In this document: positions 1 through 9,852 of the stretch, piece by piece
Numbering within the stretch: position 1 is the first letter of the stretch
Layout of the letters: every line of letters begins with the position of its first letter
Assembly (NCBI RefSeq): GCF_000166195.2
Contig: NZ_CM001403.1
Location: 3,552,432 to 3,616,431 of the forward strand
Source of the DNA: Mucilaginibacter paludis DSM 18603
Lineage (GTDB): Bacteria > Bacteroidota > Bacteroidia > Sphingobacteriales > Sphingobacteriaceae
Direction of reading: 5' to 3'
Length of the DNA: 64,000 nt
Notes under the pieces: generated by a model
Databases searched by the model: none
What the model was told of the DNA's origin: nothing
What the model saw: the letters and a program-made list of their open reading frames with translations, nothing else
Translations under genes and position numbers: made by a program

Positions 1-462
1 TTTAAACAGGTTGGGATAATCCTTTTGGGCCAGCATCAGGTGCAAACTCTCCGGAGTTGTTAGCAGTACTTCCGGGAGTTTTTTACGAAGGGCCTGTTTT
101 TCGGCGGCGGAGGTATCGCCGGTACGGGTGGCAATTTTCCAGGGGATGCCCAGGTCGTCGCATGCGGATTGCATGGCCTTGCGGATATCGTTAGTGAGGG
201 CCCGTAAGGGTGTTATCCAAAGCATCAGCAAACCATTATTTTGCCAGGTTTTATAATCGGTGGGGTGGCGGTTAATATATTCCTCTAAAAAAGGCAGAAA
301 CATGGCAAACGTTTTACCGCTTCCGGTAGGTGCGTTAAGCAGGCCCGAATTTCCGGAGAGGTAAACCTCCTCCATCTCACGCTGAAAGGCAAACTGTTCC
401 CAATTTTTATCAAGAAACCATTGGTGGATAATTTGCTGTCCTGGAGTGCGCATCATTAACAT
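1..462 (-). CDS. Ligase-associated DEXH-box helicase, N-terminal part (cut by window edge)
   Basis: Only the first 154 codons are in the window; the gene continues past base 1. The translation holds a Q-motif-like segment (FAFQREME), then Walker A APTGSGKT around residues 42-49, motif Ia-like TPLRALTNDI and motif Ib-like TTPESL. This order fits the Lhr-like DEXH helicases encoded next to an ATP-dependent DNA ligase and exonuclease in many bacteria, thought to act in DNA repair. The partner genes lie outside the window, so the ligase association is inference. Start: ATG at 462 gives MLMMRTPG; ATGs at 456 and 453 are also possible. The upstream M16 gene ends in a hairpin terminator, so this gene probably has its own promoter. 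Confidence 0.8.
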   Translation of the reverse strand, partial: MLMMRTPGQQIIHQWFLDKNWEQFAFQREMEEVYLSGNSGLLNAPTGSGKTFAMFLPFLEEYINRHPTDYKTWQNNGLLMLWITPLRALTNDIRKAMQSACDDLGIPWKIATRTGDTSAAEKQALRKKLPEVLLTTPESLHLMLAQKDYPNLFK

Positions 463-503
463 ACAATGTAAAGAATAATTTGCTTGTATCTAACCAAAAT
501 AAA

Positions 504-530
504 AAAGTCCCGCTATTAAAACGGGACTTT
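504..530 (-). terminator. Rho-independent terminator after the M16 peptidase gene
   Basis: A perfect 9-bp stem (AAAGTCCCG at 504-512, CGGGACTTT at 522-530) encloses a 9-base loop. Read on the minus strand it is followed by TTTATTTTGG, so it terminates leftward transcription from the M16 gene that ends at 568. Confidence 0.85.
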
Positions 531-567
531 GATTTGACTAATAAACTTTTTGCAGGCAAATTGATTG

Positions 568-3432
568 TTATTTTTTCTCAGGCAATAAAATAAATTTAAT
601 CAGGTTGTCGCCGCTTAAATATTTGTTAGCCGTTTCTTTGGTGGTAGCTACGGTAACCTGATCCAGGTTTTTGTTATGATCTAAAACGGCATCAGGGTTT
701 TCCTGGTACATCGCCGTCTGGCTCAGGTGTCCGGCCCAAAAACCGTTTTCCTTTAATTGCACTTCGGTACTCCGTTTATCTTCGGCAACAAACTTTTGAA
801 TGTCGGTTTGCTCGGCGCCGTTTTGTTTGATCTTGGCTATCTCTTCCATAGTAGCTGTTATCAGTTTATCTACATTAGCCGGCGCACAGCCAAAGTAAAC
901 CGAAATGCTATAACGGCTCAATGGAATTTTAGAATAGGCAACCCTTACACCAGGCGAATAAACGCCGCTTTCCTTTTCGCGCAGGCGCTCAATTAATTTA
1001 ATCTGCAAAACTTCGCCCAAAGCATCCAATTGAATATTGTTGGCTTCGTTGTAAACGTAATCTCCGCTAAAAATTAACTGCACGGTACCTTTATCGCCTA
1101 TACCTTTATATACTGTTTTGGTAATTTGTCCGGCGGGGGCATGTATGCCTAAATTTTTATAAGTTTGGTGGCTGTTGGTAGCGGGCAGTCCGCCTAAATA
1201 TTGCTCCAATAACGGTTTTATTTTTTCAATAGCAAAGCTGCCTGTTATTACAAAGGTTGTCGCGCTGGCATCAGCAAACCGGTCGCGATAAAAGGAATAA
1301 GCTTTATCCAGATTAGCAGTGGCCAGCTTTTCGGGAGTCATGGCCATGCGGCGGTAATTGTGATTGCTTATTACGGCTGCAATGGTATCCTGGAAAACGC
1401 TGTTAGGATCAAGCCCCCGGTTAACCAACGACGATTTGATTTGTGTTAGTGTTGATTGCCAAATATCGTTATCCTTGCGGGGCTGGGTATAATAAAGATA
1501 AACCAGTTGCAGGGCGGTTTCAAAATCTTTTGGAGAAGCGCTACCGTTAACACCCTGTGTTGTTTCGTTAATAAACGGCGATACGCCCACGTTTTTACCC
1601 GTCAGCATTTTATCCAGCTTTATTTCGTCAATATCGGCAATACCGCTGCTGTTGATCACGTTAGCGGCAAGGCTTGCGGATATATAGTCGGCATCTGTTA
1701 CCAGTGATGTGCCGCCAAAGCTGAAGCTATTGATCAGTATCTGGTCGTTTTTAAAATCCGTTGGTTTTAAAATTGCTTTTACACCATTGCCAAAAGTAAG
1801 TGTTGTAGTGCCTATGGCAGCATCCTTTTGTTCGGCTACTACCTTGGTACCAGTTGGAATTTTCTCTAACAGGGGTTTATTGCTTACATTATCCACATAA
1901 GCGCTAATGTTTTTTGATGCCTCGCTTATCCAGCTTAACAGGGTGGCTTCGTTTGGCAATTTATCTTTTTCCTTTTCAGGAGCCTCTAAAATAACGTCGC
2001 GGTTTTGGTCGCTAATAAATTTGCCAGCCAGGGCGTTGATCTCGCTTAACTTGATCTGGCCGATATTCTTTTTGTAGAAATCGTATTCATAATCAATACC
2101 CGGTATGGCCTCGCCCTTTAAAAAGTTGGCCTGGTATTCGTTCACAAAATTAACCGATTCGGTTTTGTCTTTTTCTTTCCAGGCGCTTTCTATGCCGGTC
2201 ATTACCGATAGTTTGGCACGGTCGAGTTCGGTTTGGGTAAAACCAAATTTGCGCGCGCGTTCAGTTTCGGCAACCGCGGCTTTAACTGCTTTTTCCAGTT
2301 CGCCGGGTTTGGCAACGGCAACGGTGGTAAAGGCGTTCAGGTTGCCTAAAAAGTCGCCATAGCTGGCACCGGCGTATAACAACGGCGGATCTGCTTTTTG
2401 AGTTAACTCGCCTAAGCGCGAACTGAGCATATTGTTGAACAGGATGTTACGGATAGCGTTTAAGTATGCGCCCTGGGTTTTAACCGCACTGCCCGGATGT
2501 TTTACTATAATTTGAACAAGCGTATACGGTTGCTCCTTATCGGTTACTATTTTAACCGCCGTGCCCACACTTGGCGGGATGTTATATTTTGTACGGGGCT
2601 TTTCGCCGGCCGGATTCTTTAATTCAGAAAAGTTTGCCTTAATCAGTTGCTCTACCCTTTTAGGGTCAAAGTCGCCAACGGCTATAACCGCTTGCAGATC
2701 GGGGCGATACCAATCATGGTAAAAGCTTTTAATAGTTTCGGGCTTAAAATTTTTCAGAATTTCTTCTTTACCGATAGGTAAACGCACCGCATATCTTGAA
2801 TTATTTAAAAGAACTGGAAAAGTTAATTTCGACATCCTTTCTTGTGCGTTCTTTCCGCGAAGGCGCTCCTCTTCCAAAACTACGCCACGCTCGCTGTTAA
2901 TTTCGTCGGTATCAAAACTCACCATGCCTGCCCAATTAGACAGAATGTCAAATCCTTTTTCAAATATTTTAACGCTGTCGGTAGGTAAAGGCAATTGATA
3001 AACGGTTTCATCAAATGAGGTGTAAGCATTTAGGTCGGCGCCAAATTTTATACCCGATTTTTGCAGGTAGTTCACCAATTCGTTTTTGGGGAAATCCCTG
3101 GTGCCATTAAATGCCATGTGCTCGGTAAAGTGGGCAAGGCCTTGTTGTTCATCGGTTTCCAATACAGAGCCTGCTTTATTAACGAGGTACAGGTCGGCCC
3201 TGTTTTTGGGTTGCACGTTCTTGCGGATATAATAAGTTAAGCCGTTAGGCAGCTTGCCGATAATTACCGCCGGATCGACAGGCAGTGCATTAGCGCTTAG
3301 CTGATTTTTAGCTGGTATGGGCTTGCTCCTGGGTGATGTAGCAGGCTTGGGCTTAACCTGCGCGAAGCCGCCGTTTGTGGCTATACTTAAGGCAAGTAAG
3401 ATAGCCAATGATAACCGGTAATTTAATTTCAT
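568..3432 (-). CDS. M16 family zinc metallopeptidase (PqqL/pitrilysin type)
   Basis: The 954-residue protein starts with a signal peptide (hydrophobic core about 7-22, cleavage near FAQ at 23-25), so it should act in the periplasm or outer membrane. The inverted zinc motif HxxEH is clear as HFTEH at 101-105, and the downstream zinc glutamate lies within ERGVVLEEE at 181-189. The length matches two fused M16 halves (catalytic N-terminal, inactive C-terminal) as in PqqL-like peptidases, which degrade oligopeptides. It is monocistronic: a divergent ABC permease starts at 3619 and a terminator follows. The peptide substrate cannot be told from sequence. Confidence 0.9.
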   Translation of the reverse strand: MKLNYRLSLAILLALSIATNGGFAQVKPKPATSPRSKPIPAKNQLSANALPVDPAVIIGKLPNGLTYYIRKNVQPKNRADLYLVNKAGSVLETDEQQGLAHFTEHMAFNGTRDFPKNELVNYLQKSGIKFGADLNAYTSFDETVYQLPLPTDSVKIFEKGFDILSNWAGMVSFDTDEINSERGVVLEEERLRGKNAQERMSKLTFPVLLNNSRYAVRLPIGKEEILKNFKPETIKSFYHDWYRPDLQAVIAVGDFDPKRVEQLIKANFSELKNPAGEKPRTKYNIPPSVGTAVKIVTDKEQPYTLVQIIVKHPGSAVKTQGAYLNAIRNILFNNMLSSRLGELTQKADPPLLYAGASYGDFLGNLNAFTTVAVAKPGELEKAVKAAVAETERARKFGFTQTELDRAKLSVMTGIESAWKEKDKTESVNFVNEYQANFLKGEAIPGIDYEYDFYKKNIGQIKLSEINALAGKFISDQNRDVILEAPEKEKDKLPNEATLLSWISEASKNISAYVDNVSNKPLLEKIPTGTKVVAEQKDAAIGTTTLTFGNGVKAILKPTDFKNDQILINSFSFGGTSLVTDADYISASLAANVINSSGIADIDEIKLDKMLTGKNVGVSPFINETTQGVNGSASPKDFETALQLVYLYYTQPRKDNDIWQSTLTQIKSSLVNRGLDPNSVFQDTIAAVISNHNYRRMAMTPEKLATANLDKAYSFYRDRFADASATTFVITGSFAIEKIKPLLEQYLGGLPATNSHQTYKNLGIHAPAGQITKTVYKGIGDKGTVQLIFSGDYVYNEANNIQLDALGEVLQIKLIERLREKESGVYSPGVRVAYSKIPLSRYSISVYFGCAPANVDKLITATMEEIAKIKQNGAEQTDIQKFVAEDKRSTEVQLKENGFWAGHLSQTAMYQENPDAVLDHNKNLDQVTVATTKETANKYLSGDNLIKFILLPEKK

Positions 3433-3618
3433 AAAATTGAATGTGATTTTTTATCTAAAGATGCAAAACGAACATCTTAGTTACAACAAAATGAAATTTA
3501 TTTAAATAAGAGCAATGTGTTTTTTACAATATCCCGGTTAACTACCGGCCATTTTTTAAATAAACATTGATTATTACCTTAAATGAGCGATATTTAGCCA
3601 GAAGCTAAAAATACAAAG

Positions 3619-4824
3619 TTGACAGACAGTTCGCCACGGCACCGTTTATGGAAAAGTTTTAAACGCAACAAGTTAGCGTTGGCCGGATTACTATTTATTG
3701 TTTTATCTGTTTTAGCAGCTGTGTTGGGGTATTTAATTACGCCCGATTCCAGCCCCCAAGCCAATAACATGTTGTTGCAGTTGAGCATCAAAAAGCCAGG
3801 CGCGCAGTTCACTTTATTGCGTATACGCAAGGCCGAGAATGTTGAAAAAGTTAACTTTTTCAGTAAAATGCTTTTCGGCCAGGTTGATGCTTATCGCAGC
3901 GTACCCATTACCGGCTATCGTTTCGATAAGGATTCGATTGAGGTTGATCAATACATCGGCAGCGAAGATAAACCAGAGAAAGTTTCCTTTAATATTTACG
4001 AAGTGGTTTTGGGCCGCAAAGTTACCAGGGATAGCCAGGGTGTTATGATAACCCCGAACGGGATAAGGGTAGATAAAGCGGCAAGCGAAGCTCTACGTAA
4101 ACGCTTTCGCGAGCAGGTACGGCAGCAAATTATTCAAAAAAAATACTGGTTCGGCACCGATCTTTATGGGCGCGACCTATTGAGCCGCGTTATTTTAGGA
4201 GCACGTATTTCGTTGTCGGTTGGTTTGGTAGCCGTTATCATCAGCTTATTTCTGGGTGTGTTTATAGGTGCCACAGCCGGATATTATGGTGGTCGGATTG
4301 ACGATGCCCTGAGCTGGGTTATGAATGTTTTGTGGGCCCTGCCTGCTTTACTGCTGGTTATTGCTATTTCGTTTGCTTTAGGTAAAGGCCTGTGGCAAAT
4401 TTACATAGCAGTAGGCATATCCATGTGGGTTGATGTGGCCCGCCTGGTACGCGGGCAGGTAATGAGCATTAAGCAATTTGAATTTGTAGAAGCCGCGCAC
4501 GCCTTAGGCTTTAATAATTACCGCATCATCCGCAGGCATATATTACCTAATATTGTAGGGCCTATCCTGGTGCTGGCATCATCAAACTTTGCCTCGGCCA
4601 TCCTGCTGGAAGCCGGTTTAAGTTTCCTGGGCTTTGGCGCCCAGCCACCAACACCTACCTGGGGAGGGATGATCAAGGAACATTATGGATACATTATTAT
4701 GGACGATGCCTACCTGGCCATATTACCCGGATTGGCCATTATGCTGATGGTATATGCTTTTAACCTGGTTACCATAGGCCTGCGCGACGCATTTGATATT
4801 AAATCGGAAAATGTGCGGATATAG
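3619..4824 (+). CDS. ABC transporter permease, DppC/OppC type
   Basis: This 401-residue inner-membrane protein has one N-terminal transmembrane helix (about 18-36), a roughly 130-residue soluble insertion, then five or so helices forming a binding-protein-dependent permease domain. The EAA loop that contacts the ATPase is visible as EFVEAAHALGF followed by HILPN near residue 295. This is the layout of the second permease of oligopeptide or dipeptide importers. The start is TTG at 3619 (TDSSPRHRLWKSF follows); no better ATG lies upstream. No ATPase, DppB-type partner or binding protein is adjacent, so it is an orphan here and must work with subunits encoded elsewhere. Its 3' end overlaps the promoter of the next gene. 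Confidence 0.88.
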   Translation: MTDSSPRHRLWKSFKRNKLALAGLLFIVLSVLAAVLGYLITPDSSPQANNMLLQLSIKKPGAQFTLLRIRKAENVEKVNFFSKMLFGQVDAYRSVPITGYRFDKDSIEVDQYIGSEDKPEKVSFNIYEVVLGRKVTRDSQGVMITPNGIRVDKAASEALRKRFREQVRQQIIQKKYWFGTDLYGRDLLSRVILGARISLSVGLVAVIISLFLGVFIGATAGYYGGRIDDALSWVMNVLWALPALLLVIAISFALGKGLWQIYIAVGISMWVDVARLVRGQVMSIKQFEFVEAAHALGFNNYRIIRRHILPNIVGPILVLASSNFASAILLEAGLSFLGFGAQPPTPTWGGMIKEHYGYIIMDDAYLAILPGLAIMLMVYAFNLVTIGLRDAFDIKSENVRI

Positions 4825-4825
4825 T

Positions 4826-4833
4826 TATTTTTG
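4826..4833 (+). promoter_or_regulatory. Bacteroidota -7 box for the SpoIIE phosphatase gene
   Basis: TATTTTTG matches TAnnTTTG exactly and sits 25 bases before the ATG at 4858. No convincing -33 TTG was seen at the usual spacing. The box overlaps a TTG at 4831 that would otherwise be read as an in-frame start. Confidence 0.5.
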
Positions 4834-4857
4834 TACTTTAGTTATCACATCTACTTA

Positions 4858-6099
4858 ATGCAAAGTTTCGACAACAAAAATAATGGTGAAGACGAACTGA
4901 TCAGGCTGCTGCTTAAACGGCAGTCGGAATTAAATTCGTTGCTCGAAGTAACCAGGGCCATCAATAAAAATACCTCTACACAGGTATTGATAGGCATGCT
5001 CGAAGTTATTTTGAAAAGTTACCTTAACGTAGGTAAACTTCGCTTTATGATAGAAAAATTTGGCAGCTATTATTGTGTGTCAAAATACGGCGGCGAATTT
5101 GAGTCCAACTCGGCCCTGTTTAAATCAAGTAATAAGTTAAGCAAGTTTAAACTTCCGGCCAAACTATCATCGCATAAGGATCCGGTATTGGCGGGTTATG
5201 ATTATTTTATCCCCATCCATCATAAGAGTAAGCTGTTAGCCTTCGCGCTGATAGGCGATTATAATACCACGGATGAAATGATCAGTAATGATCTCAATTT
5301 CATCCAAACGATTATGAACGTGATTGTGGTGGCGCTTGAAAATAAAAAACTTTTTAGAGAGCGTATAGAAGCGGAACGCTTTCAGCGTGAGATGGAACTG
5401 GCCGTAGAGGTGCAAAATATGCTGATCCCCATCAGGCTCCATAAAGAAACAGGCGTTGAAATTGGCGCGCGTTATCTGCCGCATCAAAATATTGGCGGCG
5501 ATTACTTTGATTTTATCCGCCTGAACGATAAGGAATTTATGTGGTGCATTGCCGATGTATCCGGTAAAGGAATATCGGCTGCATTGCTGATGGCTAATTT
5601 CCAGGCCAGTTTGCGCGCCTGGGCCACTGTTGAGGATGATTTGACCAATATTGTTGAACGGCTTAATCAAATTGTGATCAAGATAACCAAGGGCGAAAAA
5701 TTTATTACTTTATTCCTGGCAAAATATAATGAGGAAACCAGACGTTTAAATTTTATTAACGCGGGGCATAACCCTTCGTTGCTTTATTCAAGCGGCGAAG
5801 CCATCCAGCTTAAGCTGGGTACCACCATGATAGGCGCTTTTGAAACATTGCCGTTTATTAACCAGGGGGAAATAGATGTGGAGCCCGGATCGTTAATCGT
5901 AAATTACACTGATGGGCTGCTGGATTACGAACCGGCTGATGTTGCTATCTGGAACGAAGATATATTAATGGATATACTGATAGCGAACGGCGAGCTCAGC
6001 CCCGATAAGTTTAACCAGAAATTATTGAATGAATTGAGCTCGAGGGTGAAATCGAAACAGATAGATGATATTACGTTGTTAACTTTACGTATTTTTTAG
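4858..6099 (+). CDS. PP2C-type (SpoIIE/RsbU) serine phosphatase with N-terminal GAF-like sensor
   Basis: The 413-residue cytosolic protein has a GAF-like N-terminal half (about 20-170) and a C-terminal SpoIIE phosphatase domain. Metal-binding signatures are GGDYFDF and [17 protein letters not shown] in the middle, GHNPSLL, and YTDGLLDY near the end. The helix linking the two ([12 protein letters not shown]) is the usual linker of RsbU-like enzymes, which dephosphorylate an anti-sigma-factor antagonist. No antagonist or kinase is adjacent, so the target is unknown. I start it at ATG 4858 because the longer TTG reading from 4831 begins inside a promoter box. The stop is 4 bases before rnhB, so the two are probably cotranscribed. 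Confidence 0.88.
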   Translation: MQSFDNKNNGEDELIRLLLKRQSELNSLLEVTRAINKNTSTQVLIGMLEVILKSYLNVGKLRFMIEKFGSYYCVSKYGGEFESNSALFKSSNKLSKFKLPAKLSSHKDPVLAGYDYFIPIHHKSKLLAFALIGDYNTTDEMISNDLNFIQTIMNVIVVALENKKLFRERIEAERFQREMELAVEVQNMLIPIRLHKETGVEIGARYLPHQNIGGDYFDFIRLNDKEFMWCIADVSGKGISAALLMANFQASLRAWATVEDDLTNIVERLNQIVIKITKGEKFITLFLAKYNEETRRLNFINAGHNPSLLYSSGEAIQLKLGTTMIGAFETLPFINQGEIDVEPGSLIVNYTDGLLDYEPADVAIWNEDILMDILIANGELSPDKFNQKLLNELSSRVKSKQIDDITLLTLRIF

Positions 6100-6103
6100 T
6101 AAG

Positions 6104-6700
6104 ATGCTTTTAGCCAGATTTCAATATGAATTACTCGAAGCCGGGTGTGACGAAGCCGGCCGCGGCTGCCTTGCAGGCCCCGTATTTGCTGCCGCGGTAA
6201 TTTTACCGCCCGATTTTGAGCACGGGCTATTGAACGACTCCAAGCAGATTGACGAACAAACACGTTATGAGTTACGTGCTGAGATTGAGCAAAAGGCCGT
6301 AGCCTTTGCTGTAGCATCCGTTGATAATGAAGAGATAGACGAGATCAATATTTTAAATGCATCGTTTTTGGCCATGCACCGCGCTATCGACCAGCTGCAT
6401 ATTGCACCGGAATTGCTGATTATTGATGGCAACCGTTTTAATAAATATAGGGCAATACCCCACCATTGTATCATTCAGGGCGATGGAAAATATTTTAGTA
6501 TAGCGGCCGCGTCTATTTTAGCCAAAACATACCGGGACGATTATATGAAGAAAATTGCGCTGGAGCATCCCGAGTACGACTGGCATACCAACAAAGGATA
6601 TCCAACCATCAAGCACCGTAATATGGTGGTGGAATTAGGTTATACGCCATATCATCGCCGTACATTCCGGGTAACTGATCCTCAACTGGCTTTATTTTAA
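6104..6700 (+). CDS. rnhB: Ribonuclease HII
   Basis: The enzyme cleaves RNA in RNA-DNA hybrids and starts removal of misincorporated ribonucleotides from DNA. At 198 residues it has the normal length. The signature [13 protein letters not shown] gives the catalytic D16 and E17, the third aspartate is D108 (LLIIDGN), and the later SILAKTYRD motif is present. The ATG at 6104 follows the phosphatase stop by only 4 bases, which suggests translational coupling; co-occurrence with the phosphatase says nothing about function. Confidence 0.96.
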   Translation: MLLARFQYELLEAGCDEAGRGCLAGPVFAAAVILPPDFEHGLLNDSKQIDEQTRYELRAEIEQKAVAFAVASVDNEEIDEINILNASFLAMHRAIDQLHIAPELLIIDGNRFNKYRAIPHHCIIQGDGKYFSIAAASILAKTYRDDYMKKIALEHPEYDWHTNKGYPTIKHRNMVVELGYTPYHRRTFRVTDPQLALF

Positions 6701-6707
6701 ATATTGC

Positions 6708-6738
6708 TTTGATTAGCCCATCCGGCTTGGTATTTTTG
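6708..6738 (+). promoter_or_regulatory. Promoter of the glycosyltransferase gene
   Basis: TTTG at 6708-6711 and TATTTTTG at 6731-6738 are separated by 19 bases, the textbook Bacteroidota -33/-7 arrangement. The GTG start is at 6759, leaving a leader of about 15 bases. Confidence 0.7.
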
Positions 6739-6758
6739 TTTACGCGGCAATAAACCTT

Positions 6759-7961
6759 GTGAAGATATTAATACTTAGTAATCGTGTTCCCTTTCCACAA
6801 AATGGCGGCTACCCTATTGTGGTACGCAATACGATTTTGGGCTTAGTGAATGAGGGGCACGATGTAACCGTTTTTACATTAAACAATAAAAAGCACCGCA
6901 TCAGTTTAGAAGATGATGACGATTTGATCCGTAAGATCCGTTATCAAACTTACGACATCAATATCAGCATCTCTGCGTGGGAGTTTATCCTGAACCTGCT
7001 GGGCCGCCGCACCTACAACGTTGACCGCTTTTACGACATCGGCTTTGAACGCCTGCTACTTACCGAATTGAAGAACGAGGAATACGATATCATCCAGTTT
7101 GAGGGCCTGTTTATGTCGGCTTATCTGCCGGCCATCCGCAAGAATAGTACAGCCAAGCTGGTGTATCGTGCACATAATATCGAACACCTGATATGGCAGC
7201 GCCTGGCCGAACAAAAGAGCGATCCGATAAAAAAAACATATTTAAACCTGCTCGCAAAACGCATTAAAAGGTACGAATTAAAATACCTGAATAATTTTGA
7301 TGCTATAGCTACCTTAACCGAACAGGATAAGCAACTGATGCTCCAATACCAAACTAAGGTGCCTATCCAGGTATTGCCGGTGGGGATTGATCTGTCGCGA
7401 TACAAGCCCGACTATAGTAAAACGGAATTTCCGAGCTTGTTTTTTTTGGGCGCCCTGGATTGGATGCCTAACCGGGAAGGTGTTGAATGGTTCCTGGATA
7501 ATTTTTCAAGAGACATTACCGATGGCGATCTACGAGTAAAGTTTTACGTGGGCGGCCGTAACACGCCCGAATCGTTTGACGACTATGAAGTGATGGGGAA
7601 AATATTTATCCAGGGTGAAGTGGACGACGCGCTCGAATTTGTAAATAGTAAATCAATCATGGTAGTGCCCCTGCTATCTGGCGGCGGCATGCGGGTTAAA
7701 ATAGTTGAAGGCATGGCTATGCAGAAATGCATTATCACCACAACGCTTGGCGCCGAAGGCTTAAATTACCAGAATGGTTATCATATTTTAATTGCTGACG
7801 ACCGCCAGGAATTTTATGATGCCATTAAACATTGCATTGGCGACGAAGAATTTTGCAGGCGGATAGGTTTAAATGCCCGCCGATTGATTGAGCAACAGCA
7901 TGATACTAATGTGGTTACCGTTCAATTTATAAAATTTTATCAGCAACTTCTGCAAAGCTGA
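6759..7961 (+). CDS. Glycosyltransferase family 4 protein
   Basis: This 400-residue GT-B fold enzyme would transfer a sugar from an activated donor. The N-terminal acceptor domain starts [18 protein letters not shown] (donor-loop glycines), and the C-terminal domain carries [29 protein letters not shown] and the donor-binding segment [19 protein letters not shown] near 305-322. This fits GT4 enzymes of exopolysaccharide or lipopolysaccharide assembly. The start is GTG at 6759, placed by the promoter just upstream. No other polysaccharide genes flank it, so donor and acceptor are unknown. Confidence 0.88.
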   Translation: MKILILSNRVPFPQNGGYPIVVRNTILGLVNEGHDVTVFTLNNKKHRISLEDDDDLIRKIRYQTYDINISISAWEFILNLLGRRTYNVDRFYDIGFERLLLTELKNEEYDIIQFEGLFMSAYLPAIRKNSTAKLVYRAHNIEHLIWQRLAEQKSDPIKKTYLNLLAKRIKRYELKYLNNFDAIATLTEQDKQLMLQYQTKVPIQVLPVGIDLSRYKPDYSKTEFPSLFFLGALDWMPNREGVEWFLDNFSRDITDGDLRVKFYVGGRNTPESFDDYEVMGKIFIQGEVDDALEFVNSKSIMVVPLLSGGGMRVKIVEGMAMQKCIITTTLGAEGLNYQNGYHILIADDRQEFYDAIKHCIGDEEFCRRIGLNARRLIEQQHDTNVVTVQFIKFYQQLLQS

Positions 7962-7978
7962 TTTCCGCCCAATTTTGT

Positions 7979-7986
7979 TACTTTTG
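7979..7986 (+). promoter_or_regulatory. Bacteroidota -7 box for gcvT
   Basis: TACTTTTG matches TAnnTTTG and lies 21 bases before the ATG at 8008. It also shows that a TTG at 7975, in frame with gcvT, is not the start. Confidence 0.55.
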
Positions 7987-8007
7987 CGGCATAATTACAA
8001 CACTTTC

Positions 8008-9087
8008 ATGAAGAATACTGCTTTAACCGATACACACATTAATTTAGGCGCTAAAATGGTGCCCTTTGCAGGTTATAACATGCCTGTACAATATGCAGGT
8101 ATAAACGCCGAGCACGAAACCGTACGTAAAGCAGTAGGCGTTTTTGACGTAAGCCACATGGGCGAATTTATCCTGAAGGGAGACCACGCCCTGGACCTGA
8201 TTCAAAAGGTAACCAGCAACGATGCTTCTAAGCTGTACGATGGCAAAGTACAATATTCATGCTTGCCTAATGAGGATGGCGGCATTGTTGATGATTTGCT
8301 GGTGTACCGTGTTGATGCTAAAACCTACATGCTGGTGGTAAACGCGTCTAACATCGAAAAGGATTGGGATTGGATATCCAAATACAACACCTTTGGCGTT
8401 GATATGAAAAACATATCCGACCGCACTTCTTTACTGGCCATCCAGGGCCCTAAAGCGGCCGAAGCCTTGCAAAGCCTTACCGACCTTGACCTGGCATCAA
8501 TGGAATACTATACTTTTAGCAAAGGTAAATTTGCCGGTGTTGATAATGTATTGGTATCAGCCACCGGATATACCGGGGCAGGCGGCTTTGAGGTGTACTT
8601 TGATAATGAGTATGCCGAAGAGATATGGAAGGCGATTTTTAAGGCAGGCGAACCTTTCGGTATTAAACCGATAGGTTTAGGTGCACGTGATACCCTGCGC
8701 TTAGAGATGGGCTTTTGCTTATACGGCAATGACATCGATGATACTACATCGCCACTGGAAGCCGGACTGGGCTGGGTTACCAAATTTAATAAAGAGTTTA
8801 CCAATTCGGCCGCCTTACAGGCACAAAAACAAGCCGGTGTGAGCCGCAGACTGGTAGGTATTGAAATGATTGATCGCGGTATACCGCGCCATGATTATGA
8901 AATAACCGATGCCGATGGTAATACCATAGGTAAAGTAACCTCCGGAACACAATCGCCATCATTACAGAAACCAATCGGCATGGGCTATGTAAATACTGAA
9001 TTTGCTAAGGAAGGTACCGAGATCTATATCAAAATACGCGATAATCAAATAAAGGCGAAGGTTGCCAAACCTCCTTTTTATAAATAA
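8008..9087 (+). CDS. gcvT: Aminomethyltransferase, glycine cleavage T protein
   Basis: T protein takes the aminomethyl group from lipoylated H protein and, with tetrahydrofolate, yields ammonia and methylene-THF in the glycine cleavage complex. The 359 residues match the family length. Typical segments are [27 protein letters not shown], the folate-pocket region [12 protein letters not shown], and [17 protein letters not shown] followed by [12 protein letters not shown] 8008 is chosen because the upstream TTG lies in the promoter. A hairpin terminator follows, so the gene is monocistronic; gcvH and gcvP are elsewhere. Confidence 0.95.
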   Translation: MKNTALTDTHINLGAKMVPFAGYNMPVQYAGINAEHETVRKAVGVFDVSHMGEFILKGDHALDLIQKVTSNDASKLYDGKVQYSCLPNEDGGIVDDLLVYRVDAKTYMLVVNASNIEKDWDWISKYNTFGVDMKNISDRTSLLAIQGPKAAEALQSLTDLDLASMEYYTFSKGKFAGVDNVLVSATGYTGAGGFEVYFDNEYAEEIWKAIFKAGEPFGIKPIGLGARDTLRLEMGFCLYGNDIDDTTSPLEAGLGWVTKFNKEFTNSAALQAQKQAGVSRRLVGIEMIDRGIPRHDYEITDADGNTIGKVTSGTQSPSLQKPIGMGYVNTEFAKEGTEIYIKIRDNQIKAKVAKPPFYK

Positions 9088-9103
9088 CATACTCACCCGC
9101 ATT

Positions 9104-9133
9104 GCCCTCTCCTTTTTGGGGAGGGCCTTTTTT
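9104..9133 (+). terminator. Rho-independent terminator after gcvT
   Basis: GCCCTCTCC (9104-9112) pairs with GGGGAGGGC (9118-9126) with one wobble and a T5 loop, followed by a run of T at 9128-9133. comB starts only 6 bases later at 9139, so comB must be transcribed by read-through or from a promoter inside gcvT. Confidence 0.75.
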
Positions 9134-9138
9134 ATGAT

Positions 9139-9852
9139 ATGAAGAATTTAGAGGTTTGCTTAACACCGGCATTGCTGCCCCTGTTTAATATTGAAGGTAG
9201 CATTGTAGTGGTGATTGATATTTTCAGGGCCACATCTTCCATTTGCTATGGTATTGAAAACGGCGCGGAAGCCATTATCCCCGTTGCCGAAGTGGCTGAA
9301 TGTGCCGCCTACCGCGAAAAGGGCCTGGATTATTTATTGGCCGCCGAGCGTGATGGCAAAGTGGTTGACGGGTTTGACTTTGGCAATTCGCCCTTTTCAT
9401 ATACCGCCGAAAAAGTTAGCGGCAAAACGGTAGTGCTTACTACAACCAATGGTACGCACGCGCTCCATATGTCAATCAAAGCCAAACGTATTGTAATAGG
9501 GTCGTTTTTAAATTTAACCTCGCTTTGTAACTGGCTTAAACAACAGCCCGAAAATATACTATTGGTTTGCGCAGGCTGGAAAAACAACTTTAACCTGGAA
9601 GATACCCTTTTTGCCGGTGCCGTAGCCGAACAATTAAAAGCCGATGCCTATAAATGGGATGATGCCACTATTGCCGCCAATGATTTGTATCAGTTAGCCC
9701 AACACGATCTGAACGTTTACCTCAAAAAGTCATCGCACGGCGAGCGCATGAAGCAGCTGGGGATTATGGAGGATATTGATTTTTGTTTAAATGTAGATAT
9801 CACTACTGCTATCCCGGTGCTGGAGGGGGAGAAGCTGGTGAAACTACATTGA
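9139..9852 (+). CDS. comB: 2-phosphosulfolactate phosphatase (ComB family)
   Basis: ComB proteins hydrolyse 2-phospho-3-sulfolactate, a step known from coenzyme M and sulfolactate metabolism; homologues are widespread in Bacteroidota, where the physiological role is less clear. The 237 residues show the family segments VVVIDIFRATSSI at 23-35, AERDGKVVDGFDFGNSPF, VVLTTTNGTHAL and LVCAGWKNNFNLEDTLFAG. It is a cytosolic enzyme. The 3' end overlaps the convergent frameshifted gene by 9 bases. No sulfonate genes are nearby. Confidence 0.9.
   Translation: MKNLEVCLTPALLPLFNIEGSIVVVIDIFRATSSICYGIENGAEAIIPVAEVAECAAYREKGLDYLLAAERDGKVVDGFDFGNSPFSYTAEKVSGKTVVLTTTNGTHALHMSIKAKRIVIGSFLNLTSLCNWLKQQPENILLVCAGWKNNFNLEDTLFAGAVAEQLKADAYKWDDATIAANDLYQLAQHDLNVYLKKSSHGERMKQLGIMEDIDFCLNVDITTAIPVLEGEKLVKLH

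Noticed and set aside
5236..5670. 144-codon frame antisense to the SpoIIE phosphatase gene
   Set aside because: A shadow of the strong sense frame; no domain and no independent start signals.
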